NCBI GenBank assembly: GCA_007922195.1
Contig: ML682067.1
Span: 9,918,112-9,982,111, forward strand
Source: Podocnemis expansa
Lineage: Eukaryota; Chordata; Testudines; Podocnemididae
DNA length: 64,000 bases
Direction: 5' to 3'
How positions within the stretch are numbered: position 1 is the stretch's first letter; each line of letters starts with the position of its first letter. The position numbers and the translations under genes are program-made. Of the stretch, positions 10,821 through 23,579 are shown piece after piece. The notes beneath the pieces were generated by a model. It searched no databases, was not told the DNA's origin, and saw only the letters and a program-made list of their open reading frames with translations.

Positions 10821-11008
10821 AAAACAAGCAAGGAGTTCTGTGGCACTTAAAGACTAACAAGTTTATTTATCACATGAGCTTACATGGGAGAAGTGGGATT
10901 TTTTTTCTACAAAGGTTTATGCAATAAATAATTTTTTTAGTCTTTAAATGCCACATAACTCCTTGCTTGTTTTGCACAACTAGACTAACACTGCCACCCC
11001 TCTGGAAT
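10821..11008 (+). mobile_element. Short retroelement (Penelope-like candidate), inverted two-arm copy with TSD
   Basis: The left, inverted arm begins AAAACAAGCAAGGAG and runs to GGGAGAAGTGGG. The right, sense arm reads GCAATAAATAA through GCCACATAACTCC and continues to the family's 3' end CTGCCACCCCTCTGG. Flanks are CTATCAAAGT (10811-10820) and CTGTCAAAGT (11009-11018), 9 of 10 identical. The turn between arms falls inside the hammerhead-like segment, so that motif is lost here. Confidence 0.85.
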
Positions 11009-11331
11009 CTGTCAAAGTGACTGTAACAGTGATCTTTAACTCCATACCACACAGCAGCTGGAGAGAAGGTAAAGTCAGACCTCTGAAGCAGGCATGAATG
11101 TAATAACCAGAAAATTAGATACATATAAAACTGGACTTCTAGAGGAAGGCAAAATCAGAATTTGTGTTGGGTGGGAAATTCTGATATTCTGAATTTTCCT
11201 TTCATCCCCACATTGGAACATAAAAAGCGAAAATTGCTCATTAGATAAAATTTCCAAACACTTTTGCAAATGTTGAAATCACCTTTCCAAAGTACACATT
11301 TTCAGGTTGAATGTAATATAATGGCTGCAAT

Positions 11332-11585
11332 CAGGACTGTCCTGAGAGAGGGGTGAGGTCCAGGGCCAATCAGCTTGTGGGCGTCCCTGCCTGGCTGAAG
11401 GGGGGAGAGCCGAGGTGGGCTGGCCTGGGGGCTGGGCTCTATGCTCCTGCTCCACCTCTTGCCTTCAGCTTGCCACTGAAAGCAAGTGTGTGGGGGACCA
11501 TGGTGGGGGGTGGTGGCAGGAGGGCCCATGGAACCTCAGGGTCCAGGATGGTCACCCAGCTCGTCCCCCACCAAGGACTGCCCTG
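11332..11585. mobile_element. hAT-type MITE
   Basis: The element starts CAGGACTGTCCT and ends AGGACTGCCCTG, forming terminal inverted repeats. It is flanked by GCTGCAAT (11324-11331) and GCTGAAAT (11586-11593), an 8-bp duplication with one change, the hAT signature. The interior is GC-rich and non-coding; long open frames in it are chance products of composition. Confidence 0.75.
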
Positions 11586-11593
11586 GCTGAAAT

Positions 11594-14466
11594 AAAGTAA
11601 AAATGAAGTTCTTTGATCTTCTTGAAATGAAACATTCTGATAGTTTTTTGGTGAAAATTTGGATTAAATTGATAAATTCCTAGAAAATAGTAAATAGCAG
11701 GATCAAAGTTTAAATAAACAAAACAGACTGACAAAGAGTAATAGATATACAAAATATCAGCGCAAATGTTATCATATTTTTTAAATTAAGATTGTCCCTC
11801 CCTACTCTTTTCTCCCCTCAAACCCAGTGCCTCAGTTTTCTGCTGCACCTGCACTGACCCAACACACTCCTTTTTCGACCTACCTATATACCTCTTGATG
11901 CATGAAAAAATGAATTTCAGTCATTAATTGGGAGCATAACTGAAAAAAATTTAAATGAGAAAATAGTAGTTAGGGACAACCAATATGGATGCATAAAAGG
12001 GAAATCATGTTTAATGTGATTAACTATTATGTAGGAAAGACAACAAAAACTGACAGATATAAGGTAGGAGATTTTCTAAATGGCTTTTGATATATCACAT
12101 ATAGGATTGGTATGTAATTTTGTCAAAGAAGATACTGATGGTGACATTTTACAGTGGAAGTATACATTCACACACACATGTGCAATAATAGACATTTTTG
12201 CTAGTCACACAAAATGTGGAAGCCTGGTGTTTACTTCAGGGAAGGAGAGTGAATCTATTGGTTGAAAATCATGTCAAGAAGTATAACAAATATACTAAAT
12301 ATTGGATGAGAACAAGGACAAGATGGCTTGTGCTCTTGTCAGATATTTCCACCCCCACCCCCACAAATCCTAAAAAGAATCATGGAGTACTAGCAGAAGT
12401 AAAATAGCTTGTTTAGTGTTTGCCAATAATAGGGGAAACACAGAGAACATTCATATGTTTGTCTTTATAGAGGAATGGAATATAAATGAAAAGAAATCCT
12501 GATGGCAAAATCCTGTGAGCCAACATCTTAAGTCCTTTGTACACTTTTGAGATCATATTACAGGGAACATGATGAATGTCTTGCAGGAGGAGCACATAGC
12601 CTTTTAAACACTAATAAATTTAAAAATCACAACAAGCCTGCAATGCAAATAGGTATCATCACCACTCTCCCAGTTAAGTTTATTAATCATGGTCATACAG
12701 AGTATGGATAGAGTGATCAGTAAAATGAAGGATTCCTGAGGCTCAATCCTATACTTTTTATCACAACACAGTATTAGATCATCTGATATACTTCCTAAAT
12801 CCCCACAGGGTAACAAATCTCAGCCTTAAAATATTTAAGGTGCCCAGCCTCAACACTCTGACATGGATAGAAAGCTCTGTCTCAAGAGTGTCCTCATTGT
12901 GTAAAGACAAATATAAGAATCTGTCTTAAAAAAAAAAAAAAAAGACACAGAAAAGAGGGGCCAACCAGTGAGGCAATATATTGATTAACCAACTACCTTA
13001 ATAGTTTTTTTAAACAGACAAGTTTTTAGCGTTAAAATATCAAAATGGTTAAAACCCAAAGTTAAAAGGCAGAGAGAGGACTTCAGATTTCACCTTTCCC
13101 TTAGTAAACGTTACGGAATTGTGTTGATTTACACTGGTGAGACTGCAAAGCACTAATGTTCATTCAGGCTGGATGTACATTCACATTATTAATATATAAC
13201 TTACACATACACGTTCCGGTTATGACACAACAAAGATAGACAAGGAGCATGTCTATGCCCATGAGGGAACTTTTAATGTGTACCAGTATGGTCCATACAA
13301 CTTAGATAGCGCACAACACACTGATGTGCATTAGAAGTTCTGTCTGGTGTGAACTAAGGCACCATGAAGAAAAACCCAGAGATTAGTGTCCTACAAGTGA
13401 AGGGATTAAAAACATTTAAACTACTGAGAATTTAGGTCTTGGCACTGAGGAGCAAGTGAATAGGTGGGCAACAGGCGGGGAGTGGTAGAAATGGGGTAGA
13501 ATCTTGACTGTTCCTTCTTTCCTGTCACCCCAACTACTTGCTAAAGCACCTGAGCCAGCATGTCGGAAGCAACTACTTTACAGCTGGTGTAGGCCAGTAG
13601 GAAATTACCACCCTTTGGGAGCATGGACCAAGCAGTGATTATGCTGAGTAGAGCACATCAGCACTGTGTTATTGAGAGTATCTCTATCACAGGATGAGAT
13701 TGCAGCTTGAATACACATATATGAGTTACCTTCTAATCTACCTGTCTTGGGTCCCAGACCAGTGAAGCTACAGTAGTGAGTGCTTCAGCATCCGGTATGC
13801 TTTACAAGCCCACCTAGAACTGTGGGTAGTTACTCCGGGGCTAGCTCATGCTGAAGCATGGGTTACTTTGGCTTTGCTGCTTCTGTAACCCATACTAGCT
13901 TAAGTGGAATCATTGCCTATGTCTACTCAAACCACAGTTGCATCTTGTGATTGCAATATAACCATAATGCTGCCCAGGGCTGAGCCTGAAGTGCTACAGT
14001 TTACACCCTACCCCTTGCTTAGACTTGTGCCTAAAGTCACAATCTAGCCCAAAATGGCTTTTAAGGGAAAGATTCTTGGTTGAAAGTCTCTCACATGGTA
14101 AGGAATGTCCTTACTGGGGCAAAAAGTCTGGTATAAGTGTAGCCCTCTGGTTCTGGTGTTTTAAGTCCAGGGCTTTTTCTTCCTAAAACTAAACAAGGTA
14201 AATGCACACACAGGGGAGAGAGAAATGAATGGCAAAAGACAGGAACATGCAACTTCAGGCTCTAAGATGTGACCCATTTAGCCACTCTGGGACCCTGGGT
14301 TTGCTTCTTTGGCTCAGGAAGGTATTTGGCGATGCTGCCCTTGTTTTCCTATGGTTGGGGTGTGGCAATAATAACCCCAAACTTATTACCAAGACATATA
14401 TTTTTAAGTAATGCTTTTTACCCACAAGACATTGTCATAAACAAACTAGGAATTCTGGTGTAGAAA
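11594..14466. other. Intergenic, no gene seen
   Basis: No gene is recognisable. Around 12625-12720 the sequence has a faint MIR-like flavour (CACAACAAGCCTGCAATG, then GTCATACAGAGTATGGAT). A 16-base A run lies near 12928-12943. Confidence 0.6.
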
Positions 14467-15645
14467 GATAAAATTACAACAAGGTGGATACATAACTGGT
14501 TGAAAAACTATACTCAAAGAGCACTTCACTGTCAGAGTGGGAGGACATATGTAGTGTGGTCAGTCCTAGGAACAGTACCAGTCAATATTTTCATTAATGA
14601 CTTTGATAATGAAGGGAAGAATATGCTTATAAAATCTGTGGATGATACCAAATTGGGAGGAGTTGCAAGAATTATGGAGGACAGGATTACAGTACCTTGA
14701 TAAATTGGAGAATTGGTGTGAAATCAACAAGGTGAAATTCAGTAAAGACAAGCACAAACTTCTATAGCAGGGTGGCCAAATTTGTGAAACTCAAGAGCCA
14801 CGCAAGTTGATTATTAAGCCTTCAAGAGCCGCACTGAGGCACGGAGCCATGTACTTTACCTACTAAATTGATTAGCTGACGTCCTTTGGGGAGACACACT
14901 TTTTCATTCAAGAGCCACATGCGACTCCTGAGCCGCAGTTTGGCCACACCTGTTCTATACTTTGAAAGAAAACAAAATCAAAGCTCAAATATAAAATGGA
15001 AAATGACTGGCTTGTAGCACACCCAAAAGGGTTCTGGGTGTTATTGTGGATTCCAAACTGAATATTAGCCAGCAATGCGATGCAGTTGTTTTGGGGTATA
15101 TTACAAGGAGTGGCACATATGAGGTAGAGGAGGTAATTGTTCCATTTTACTCAACACTGGTATGACCTCAATGCAATATTGTGTTCAGTTTTGGAAACTA
15201 TGCTAAAAAAAAGTGCAGAGGAGGGCAATAAAAATGGTGAGAAAGTCAGAAAATCTGACCTGACCTGTTAAGACTTGATGAGTCTGTTAAGACTGAGTAA
15301 GAACTTGATAGTAGTCCTCAAATATATAAAAGACTACTATAAAGAGGACCATGATCAATTGTTCTCTATTGTTCACTAAAGGTAGGACAAGAAGTAATAG
15401 CCTTTGGTTGCAGCAAGATGGTTGTAGATTAGATATTAGGAAAATCTTTCCAACTATAAGGGTAGATAAACTCTGGAATAGGTTACTAAGGGAGACTGTG
15501 GAATCCTAGTCACTGGAGCTGTTAAAGAACAGATTAGACAAACATCTGCCTGGGATGGTTTAGGTTTACATTGTTCTGCCTCAGCACAGGGGTCTGGACG
15601 AGATGATCTTGTAAGGTGACTTCCAGCCCTACTCTGCTATGATTT
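14467..15645 (+). mobile_element. CR1 LINE 3' fragment (RT C-terminal part plus 3' UTR), split by a hAT
   Basis: Translation of 14500-14700 gives WLKNYTQRAL and VNIFINDFDNE, then DDTKLGG, which are reverse-transcriptase motifs of chicken-repeat-1 LINEs. The catalytic FADD motif is degraded to SVDD. After the nested hAT (14768-14952) the 3' part continues to the CR1-typical ending CTTCCAGCCCTACTCTGCTATGATT. Frames are broken repeatedly; this is a dead, 5'-truncated copy, as most CR1 insertions are. Confidence 0.85.
14768..14952. mobile_element. hAT-type MITE nested in CR1
   Basis: The ends CAGGGTGGCCAAA and TTTGGCCACACCTG are inverted repeats. The flanks are TTCTATAG (14760-14767) and TTCTATAC (14953-14960), an 8-bp duplication with one change. 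Its right half (CATTCAAGAGCCACATGCGA and on) matches the reverse complement of the left end of the element at 50207, so both belong to one family. Confidence 0.85.
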
Positions 15646-18600
15646 GTAACTTGCTGAACTGAGCAAGACAAAGTGTTAAAGTTAGATTTGTCCAGGTTGT
15701 CTAAGTAGGAAGATTATTAGACAGAAGGCTAAAAGATAGGAGACAAATAGGTGGGAGAAATAACATGAGGATGGAAATTGACACAATAGAGGTTCACATC
15801 TTAGAGACTGTGGGAACACAACCATGGGGATGGTCATCTGGCTCAGTCAAAACTTGTTTCAAGATCTGGACGAGTCCTAGTATGGAGTAATAGTAGACAA
15901 GATGATGATGCCAATGCTGATCAATGTGTTGAGGACATTGCTGTTCAAAGCTGATTCATTTTCAGTAAATTATCAAACGATCCACACAAAATAAATGTCC
16001 CAAATGTTGGCAAACTAGTTAATATTGCCCAGCTAAAACACATTCTGATAGGCTATGTGAGATTTCCTCTGGTTTTGACACAATTCTTCTTCGTTGTTAG
16101 AAAAGTTCTGCAGAGTCTTGCCAGAACTCTTGAAAATCCCAGATTAACAGCTCTTTTCATCCCAAAAAACTCAGCACATGCTGTTTACTGAGTTCATTCC
16201 ATGTTTTCTTTCACTAACAATTGTATATAACATATTTACTGAATAAAATAACATCTGCCATATTTTACCTATGTTGCATAATTTAATTTTTAACCAAAGT
16301 TTGGGTTCACCACTACGTGGTCTCACTCCCTGCCCCCAGCAAATATGCAACCATATTGAGGATCCCAGTTACAACATTATTAAAACTTGGTTCTCTCCTG
16401 TAATGTAGATTAGACAAAAGCATATTTAACTCTTCAATAGACTAATACAGCATCCACCATCTCCTAACAAGGTTTGGAGCCAAAATTGAAACAGGGTTTG
16501 CAAGACCAAACCATGTGTTAAGTACACTAGGGAATATCATGTTGGTGTTTCACCCAAAACACAATGGATGAAATCTTGGTTTCACTAAAGCCCATGGCAG
16601 AACTCCCATTGATTTCAAAGAGTTCAGGATTTCATCTAACAGGATTTACAATATAGTGGGAATTTAGGACTTCGTTACTCTGAAGTATCAGTAAAACACA
16701 ACTACTTTTGTCAAAATAAATTAACAAAGTATCTTTGATTTTTAGAAGAATTATTTTTTAGAAGAATTTTTTATTCACACAAGGGACTGATCCAAAGCCT
16801 CCTGGAGTTAGTGGAAAAACTCCTGTTGGTTCCAGTCGACATTGGATTTAACCCTTGCTTTATAAATTCCTGTAATTATCTAATTTTATGTCTTGTAATT
16901 TGCAAAGTATCCATGCATTATACCATGTAACTGAGGTTTTGATATACTGTGGTATACTTCTCTCTATTATTTTGCATTCTTTTATCTGAGTTTCAGAAGA
17001 GAATAATTTTGAGTTGGCTCAGTATATTTCCAGTTAACCTCAGTCTAAAAATCTTCAGATTTTATTTCTGTGGGAATGCTTGTGCTTAGCACATTGCTTT
17101 ACCTTTTTAAAATCCAAATGCTCCTCTGTCTGAAATTGTCTTTCTACCTGGCAGCCAAAGAAATCCTGGGTTTCTGTAAGGATTAAGTCAGGAAGCAGTT
17201 TTTAACAACAACAAATTGAAACGTTTACACAAGGAAGTGTTGCTTTTATAAGTGATGGGAAACTTCAAATTTGATTACAAGCAACCTTTGGCTTCCTATC
17301 TGTTCAACAATAGGCGATGTTGTTAAGGGCAATTTCCATGCACAGCATGTGGGTCCCATTTTTTCATCCTTAGACATGGTTGTTTACTGTTCAGAACTGT
17401 TTATGCATTTTAATCAGGCTTATTCAGCAGCCCTTAATAAATCACTACTAAGTGAATGTACCAAAATAAGAACTATTATGCAGTATTTGTTGCCCTTATC
17501 CAGTATTCATTGCCCTCAGTTTCCAGAGGATATGAAAATTAAAAGCAGAAGGGTAAAGGAGTCAAAAGAATAATTATTAGATGTACGATTTTAATGCCTT
17601 TTGCTAAGCAATCATTTCCAGCAACTTCTGTTAACTACAGAAGCCTGACTTTAAATTCAGTCCAGACAAAAATGACCTAAAAATTGGAACCTGCCTTCAT
17701 TTCATGGCACTGAAAGTATTTTTGATGGGATGAAGCTGACAGGCCAGTTCCTGCTTGGCAGACGTTCACTTGAGACAAGGCTGTATTCGTATAGAAAAAT
17801 TCTTAAACATTCAGGTATCTTGGTGTCTGGAGACAACTAAGAAGAATATTATTGGTAACACATTGGTACACAGAAGTAAATATGTTTTCTTCTGTCATTC
17901 ATGTCAGTTGCAAGCAGAATAATAACTGCCTTCTATTGTCTCACAAATAAGCAATACAAAAGGAACAGATTAGTCAATGCATCAGGATTTCTTTGATAGT
18001 CAACTAAATATAAAGCACTTCCAAAAATATTGCTATTTAAGTTTAACTATAAAAGACCAATGAACTTTGAAAGGTTTTCCCTATTTTTAATGCCAAAGTT
18101 TTTACTGTGAAGAATATGGGATTTTAAATATATTTTGAACATGTGCAGAAAATAACTGAAACTAACCATATGGGACATTATGCCACTACAATAATTGTGC
18201 AAAATACAACAAATGAAGTTTGGAAAAAATCTGCAGACTCTCCCAGAAAACAAGAGTTGAATTGCAAAATATCCTTTCGGGATTCTTCACAAGCATCTAA
18301 TCCTTCTCCCTTTACTCTAAAGGCTAGTCCCACAGAAACCAATGGGATGAATTTAGACAAGCAGCATTTGATCCCTATGATCTGTGTTTTCAGAAAAACT
18401 GCTCTCTTCTTAATGGCATTGCCCGGTCAGTTCTGTGTTTGTGGAAATAGTAGCCTTGTACAGATGACAGGTGTTATGTAAGATCCCCAACCTGTTCTAC
18501 TGTTAGGCCTCAATCCTGACTGGAAACTTAACAATAATTTTTTTTTTCACCGCTCATGAAACATTTTTATGTTTCTTGAAAAGCAAGACATATGAGGTGT

Positions 18601-20689
18601 CTGCTTCAAGTCCTTTGCTTGTTTGCCATGAAAATGAAAAACAGCTTTGTGTGTGTGTGTGTGTGTACTAGGGGTGGGAGTCCCAGAGGAAACTGACAAT
18701 ATATAGCGAAACAACTTTGAGAACAAAACTGTGAGATTTCCTTTGGGAAATTACAGGACCCAGTCTTGCAAACCTAACTCACATGAGTAGTCCCATTCGC
18801 TCTGATGGCAAATTCCATGAGAAACATCATATAAACTTATACATAGATAGATAAGATACATTTGGCTCTTTCATGTGTGCCAGAGCAAAATATTACTATT
18901 TTCTACTGAACCAAAAAGAGCATTGTGCAGGCACAGTGATCAGTCTTAGTAGCAATTGGATCATGCTCATTTGACAATGTATCCCATTTGCTCTGCTGGC
19001 AGTAACATGTAAACCTTGCATTGGGCCAAATGTATGGATTATTTACAAAAAAGATTGTGAAAACGTCAGCTTTCACATGCAAAATTCATGAAGATAAAAC
19101 AGATCATTTTGTCTGTCTCAGCTGCCACTGCCCTTTTTGTTCCGATTTTGCCAGCAACCACCTGTTACTCATTTCTTTGGAAAAAAAATGCCAACTTGCT
19201 AAGTCAAAGACAAGGTGGATGAGGTCCTGTACTTTATTGGACCAATTTCTGATGGTGAAAACAAACTTTTGAGCTAGCCAGAGATCTCCTGCAGCGCCAG
19301 GAAAGGTAATTACACAACATGCTAAATTGTATGATAGTTTTGTGATTTAGAGAAATTCCTACTAGAGGCCCACTCTTGAAGTTCTTTACTCAGGCTAAAC
19401 TGCCACTGACTTCAGTTAGAATTTCATCTGAAGAAGGCTTGCACCATTCGTCTCTAACGTCTGGAAAGAGATCCAACTCTAAGTTTGTTTCCTTTGACAA
19501 CTGGAAATCACATAACGTGCTATCTGCCTTTACCACTCTCCTACATTATTCTTCCTGAGTCATATCACCTGCCACCACCAAACCCAGACTCATTTGGGAC
19601 CCATACAAAATTTGAACTGGGATATCTAAAGGTGAAATGCTAATGTAGTAACCCACCTAGAGTAGCTCCATAGCATTAATTCCATTATTAAATTTAACAG
19701 AAATTAATTAAGTAGGTCAAATAAAACAAGCTAATGTTCTCTTCCTTTGCCCACAGACAGACTTTGATTCTGTGCTATTTTGGGAAACAATTATTTCCAA
19801 TATTTAAAGGTGCTTTAAAAAATAAAGTAATCATGATTGTTTCAAAGAAAGTGTGAGGAGTTTATCTACTCCAAGAAACAGTCATGTGCATACAAATCAT
19901 AAAACAAATTAACAGCTGAAGATTAAGTAAGGAGCATGAATATATTTAATACATGATAAAAATTTTAGAAGTTTCTTCAGAAAACGAGCACTTGAGGAGA
20001 GCTTGCTTAATTAAAAATTCATTAGTTACTTATGTAATTCTATATGTCTCACTCTATATGGTTACCTTCATTGGTCATCTTGGAAACAGGAAGAAGATAG
20101 AGTAAGAATAGAGGGAAGTAGAATGAGCCTTCTGGTGAGAGATGGAGACCAGAGACATTAGTGAGTCTAACACTTTCTCTAAACTATTTAAATCTGGTAC
20201 ATCTTGTTACAAGTATATTTAAAAATTCATATATGGCTAAAATACATTAAAAGATACATTCCTCTAGAGAATCACCCTGTTCTGACAACAAGAACATATG
20301 CTACATGTGTTTCATCCAATTAGTCCAATACTTAAACTACCTTCATTAAAATAATTACACACCCTTGCAACAGCTTCACTTCACTTTTCTAAGACTGAAA
20401 AGGTAAACAGTACTAGCTTCTTGAAATACATGAGACACTGAAAACATTCAGGAAATGTTTTCTTATAACATCAGCAGCCTAGTAGGAAAAACAACACACT
20501 TTTATGCTGTCAATAATTTATACCAGTGTATATTAGGCTATGCTGGACATTGTCAAATAAACTTTCCTGTTTGACTCTGCTGATATGGAATGCTATTACT
20601 ATTGGGAAAGTAAGTCATCTTCAGGGATACATGGTACGTTTCAAACGCTAACTTTTGAACTCTTTATATAATAGTAGAAGCAGCCTGGA
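15646..20689. other. Intergenic, no gene seen
   Basis: This 5-kb stretch is of normal AT-rich composition with few recognisable repeats, except a repeat fragment at 19208-19310, a (GT)8 run near 18649 and a half copy of the CATTGATTTCAA-type MITE near 16582-16630. Open frames of 60-112 codons (for example 17271-17573 and 18143-18481) have no domain and no neighbour evidence. Confidence 0.6.
19208..19310 (+). repeat. Interspersed repeat fragment (GGTGGATGAGGTCCTGTACT)
   Basis: The stretch containing GATGAGGTCCTGTACTTTAT, TTGGACCAATTTCTGATGG and AGCTAGCCAGAGATCTCCTG resembles a widespread sauropsid short repeat in which a GAGGTAGTTTGTTGGACCAA segment precedes a CTTTCGAGCT segment. Only part of the element is present, and no terminal duplication was seen. 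Confidence 0.45.
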
Positions 20690-21147
20690 GGGGGAGAAAG
20701 GTGTGATTGTCCCCCAGCCCTCGGGAGTGCACGCACCACTGGAGGTGAATGAGCGGGACGCGGGGCCTGGCCTCCCCTCGGGTGGCTCAGCATGGGGAGG
20801 GTAGGATGGGAAGAAGGGGTTGGGATGGTGGGCTGGAGATGCTTGAAGGGGGTTGTGGGGCTGAATGGGGTGGAGTAAGATGGGGAGTTAGGGATGTGGG
20901 GGGTTAGAAGGGCTGGAGTGGGGACATGGGGGCAGGGAGCTTAGGGAATAGGAATTGGGACTGAGGAGGACATGGGGAAAGAGGGGTCTGGTGGGGGGCA
21001 GGAGTTTTGGGGGCAGTCGCTGGGGTGTGGAGGCAGGCATTTGGGAGGGCAGTAGCTGGGGTGGGTGAAGGGGGCCCGGATGTGTGCGAAGAAGGCCTGG
21101 AAATTTAGGAGGGTTCTGGAGCCTGCCAAATTATAGTTTAACCCCTG
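20690..21147. mobile_element. GC-rich hAT-type MITE fragment (right end TTTAACCCCTG)
   Basis: A G-rich block ends with GCCTGCCAAATTATAGTTTAACCCCTG, the right terminus of the CAGGGGTTAAAGT family seen complete at 24286 and 36696. The interior has GGGGGCAGGAGTT and GGGGGCAGTCGCTGGGGTG words as those do. The left terminus CAGGGGTTAAAG was not found, so the copy is probably truncated. Confidence 0.6.
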
Positions 21148-22041
21148 CTTGCGGGATGTCTACCCAGTAAAAGCCTGAGTTCACTTGGATCTAGGTAGCA
21201 CAGGTAACAATAGCAGCAGGCTTTGGTGCATGTACTGACACCTGACAGATGTTTTCTACTGACTCAGACTCACATGCCATGCTGGCTTTTCACCTCTGAG
21301 CACGCACAGTGTTATTAGCTCACTGACCTTACAGTCCAGATTTTCAGCAAGATCTCAAGCTGGCCTTCAGTATTCCAGCCCAGTTTGAAGTTCACAAATC
21401 AAATCTCTGGCATAAACCCTACAAATAGATTCAAAAGTCACTTTCAAAGTTGTTTACAAAATCCTACTAACAGGTTTTAAATATATAATAGTGGTAGCTT
21501 CCCTTATAGTAATGGTTCCACACTGATTTTCATTCTAAAGCCTGTTTTATAACTCTTTCATAGCTTTCTGAAATTCTTATCTCTAAGACTGATATTTTCC
21601 ATGTTTGGTATTTTACCAATGGTGCTTTTTTGGTGGAAATTTGAGCAAGAGCATTCCAGGTATTTGTATAAATTGTAAAAATATATTATTATATAAAATG
21701 AACTGTTGCAACCTATCTTTGAATAGCAGTACAGTTGAAATGGCTGATATTTTAAAGATGGAATTTCATAGGAGCATAACCTTCTGTAATGATCCATGAA
21801 CAACCTTAATTCAGAGGAATTGCTTTTGATTTGAGTAAATCATGAAAATTTAATAATTTCCTACTGAGCATGGACAATATTTAAAAAAAAGCTTGATAAA
21901 TGACATCAAAGGTGCAATTAACCTAGCAGTTCAATGGATAATAGCATTGTCAGAATGTCTGTAAACTGTCAAGGGGAAACCAAATATTTGGCAGATGAGA
22001 TCCACCCCTGCATAGATTAACTCTTGAGGAGTTCCTAAGCT
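21148..22041. other. Intergenic, no gene seen
   Basis: Unremarkable sequence between two GC-rich MITEs. No recognisable gene or repeat. Confidence 0.6.
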
Positions 22042-22049
22042 CTTCTGGA

Positions 22050-22412
22050 CAGGAACATCGCTGGCTCCGGAAAACACCCGGGGTATGGGCCCAGGCCACA
22101 CCCCCTGGGCCCAGGCCACGCCCCTTCGGCTACGTTCCGGCAGCTGGGCCAGATAATTCATTGGGCTCCTGCTGCCTCGAGCCTGGCCCCAGATCCCTGG
22201 CCGGTATTGGGGTCAGGAGAGGCAGGCGCCACTGCGGGTGTCCCGGCCTCAATGCCCGGCCAGGGCCGCGGCTGGGGCCAGGAGAGGCGGGTGCTGTGGA
22301 GGGTGCCCTGGCCAGGGTCCCTGGTCTGGGATGGGGTGGCCCGGACACTTGGGGCACCGGTGCCGAGACTTGGGACACGTGCCCTGTGTGCCAGAAGCTA
22401 GCAACGCCCCTG
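22050..22412. mobile_element. hAT-type MITE, CAGGGGCATCGCTGG family
   Basis: The left end CAGGAACATCGCTGG is mirrored by CTAGCAACGCCCCTG. The flanks are CTTCTGGA on both sides (22042-22049 and 22413-22420), a perfect 8-bp duplication. The GC-rich interior contains GGGCCCAGGCCAC repeated twice. Sister copies lie at 33253 and 37340, and a probable one at 27830. Non-coding. Confidence 0.9.
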
Positions 22413-22623
22413 CTTCTGGAGCATATCTACTCTACTCTTCTGCTCTTCTGAGCTGCAATATTTAAGCCTCTGCTATGCAGAGTTAAAAAAGTTAAATTTA
22501 AGCATGCAGATAAGTTACTGCCCAGATGCTAAAGTCTTCGGTGATAGCAGTCTAGTTCAAACCTGAGGAATTATGAGCCATTGGAGCATCCGGGTAAAGT
22601 GAAGAGTTCCTAAGCTCCACAAA

Positions 22624-22752
22624 TTCCAGAGGCGTAATCATGTTAGCCTAGTTCAGCAAAACAAGCAAGGGCTTTTAAAGACTTTTAAACTGTTAAAGAC
22701 TTTTAAACTTTTAAAGACTAACAAATCTATTTATCACAGTATCAGAGCTTCT
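22624..22752 (-). mobile_element. Short retroelement (Penelope-like candidate), single arm with internal tandem repeat
   Basis: On the plus strand the copy starts TTCCAGAGGCGTAATCATGT and continues GTTCAGCAAAACAAGCAAGG, CTAACAAATCTATTTATCAC. Inside, ACTTTTAAA is repeated about four times (22672-22718), a local amplification absent from other copies. The hammerhead-like end is lost. There is no inverted arm. Confidence 0.75.
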
Positions 22753-22905
22753 TTAGATAAAGACTACAGCAGTGAAGCCTGAAGATAAATGCCTGACCAA
22801 ATGCTAGGTTACTCTGGTACAGTTTAGCTTTCACGCTGCTCTGTCAAATATGAAGCGCCTGCTGCCTTGGTTACTCTACTTCAGCTGTAGTATATTGTTT
22901 CAGGG

Positions 22906-23514
22906 CGGGGGTGGGCTAAGTCTTTGGCCTGAGGGCCACATGGCTACATATGGCCACCCACAGGTGGAGGCAGGAGGGGTGGAGCAAGGGGTGGCGCTTG
23001 GAGGGGGAATGACAAGGCCCTACACCACAGAGAAAGGGGTGGAACTGGACTTCACTCCCCCTCCTTCCCTTCCTGCTTCAATGGCTGCTCCCGTTGCAGT
23101 CAGAGAGCAATGCTGCCATGCTCCTTCCCTTTCCCAGGTCCACCAGTGGCTTGTGTTGCTGTCAGAGTGCTGCCTCTGCTCTGCCTGACTCCCAGCTTCA
23201 GCTGGAGCTCAGAGGCGGGGTAGCGCAGCAGCAGTCTGGCTGCAGCAGGAACCACTGCTGGCACTTGGAGAGGGAAGGAGCACAGTAGCAGCACTCTGGC
23301 CACTCTGGGAGGGTGGGGAAGTGGCAGCAGCAGCTGCATGGGATCCCAGCTGCCACTGGACTTGGTAGGGGGAGGGAGAGGGAGAGCAGCAGTGGTGCGA
23401 GCTGTCACTGGAGCTGCGGGAGGGCTGGGGGGGTGCAGCTCAGAACTAGGGGGGCTAGAGGGCAGGCGCTTGTGGGCCAGATCCGCCCCATAGGCCACAG
23501 TTTGCTCACCTCTC
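22906..23514. mobile_element. hAT-type MITE (Charlie-like ends)
   Basis: The left end reads CGGGGGTGGGCTAAG then TTTGGCCTGAGGGCCACAT, the right end GGCCACAGTTTGCTCACC, close to the CAGGGGTGGGCAAAC terminus common to Charlie-like hATs. The flanks TTTCAGGG (22898-22905 and 23515-23522) are an exact 8-bp duplication. The interior is GC-rich and its open frames on both strands (for example an antisense Pro/Leu-rich frame) have no recognisable domain. Confidence 0.85.
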
Positions 23515-23579
23515 TTTCAGGGTATGTCTTCACTGCAGAATTAACCTGAGTAAGATGCCCCTTGGATAAATCTCCCTCC

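Noticed and set aside
17271..18481. Open frames of 100 and 112 codons in unique sequence
   Set aside because: No recognisable domain, no splice partners and composition like the non-coding surroundings.
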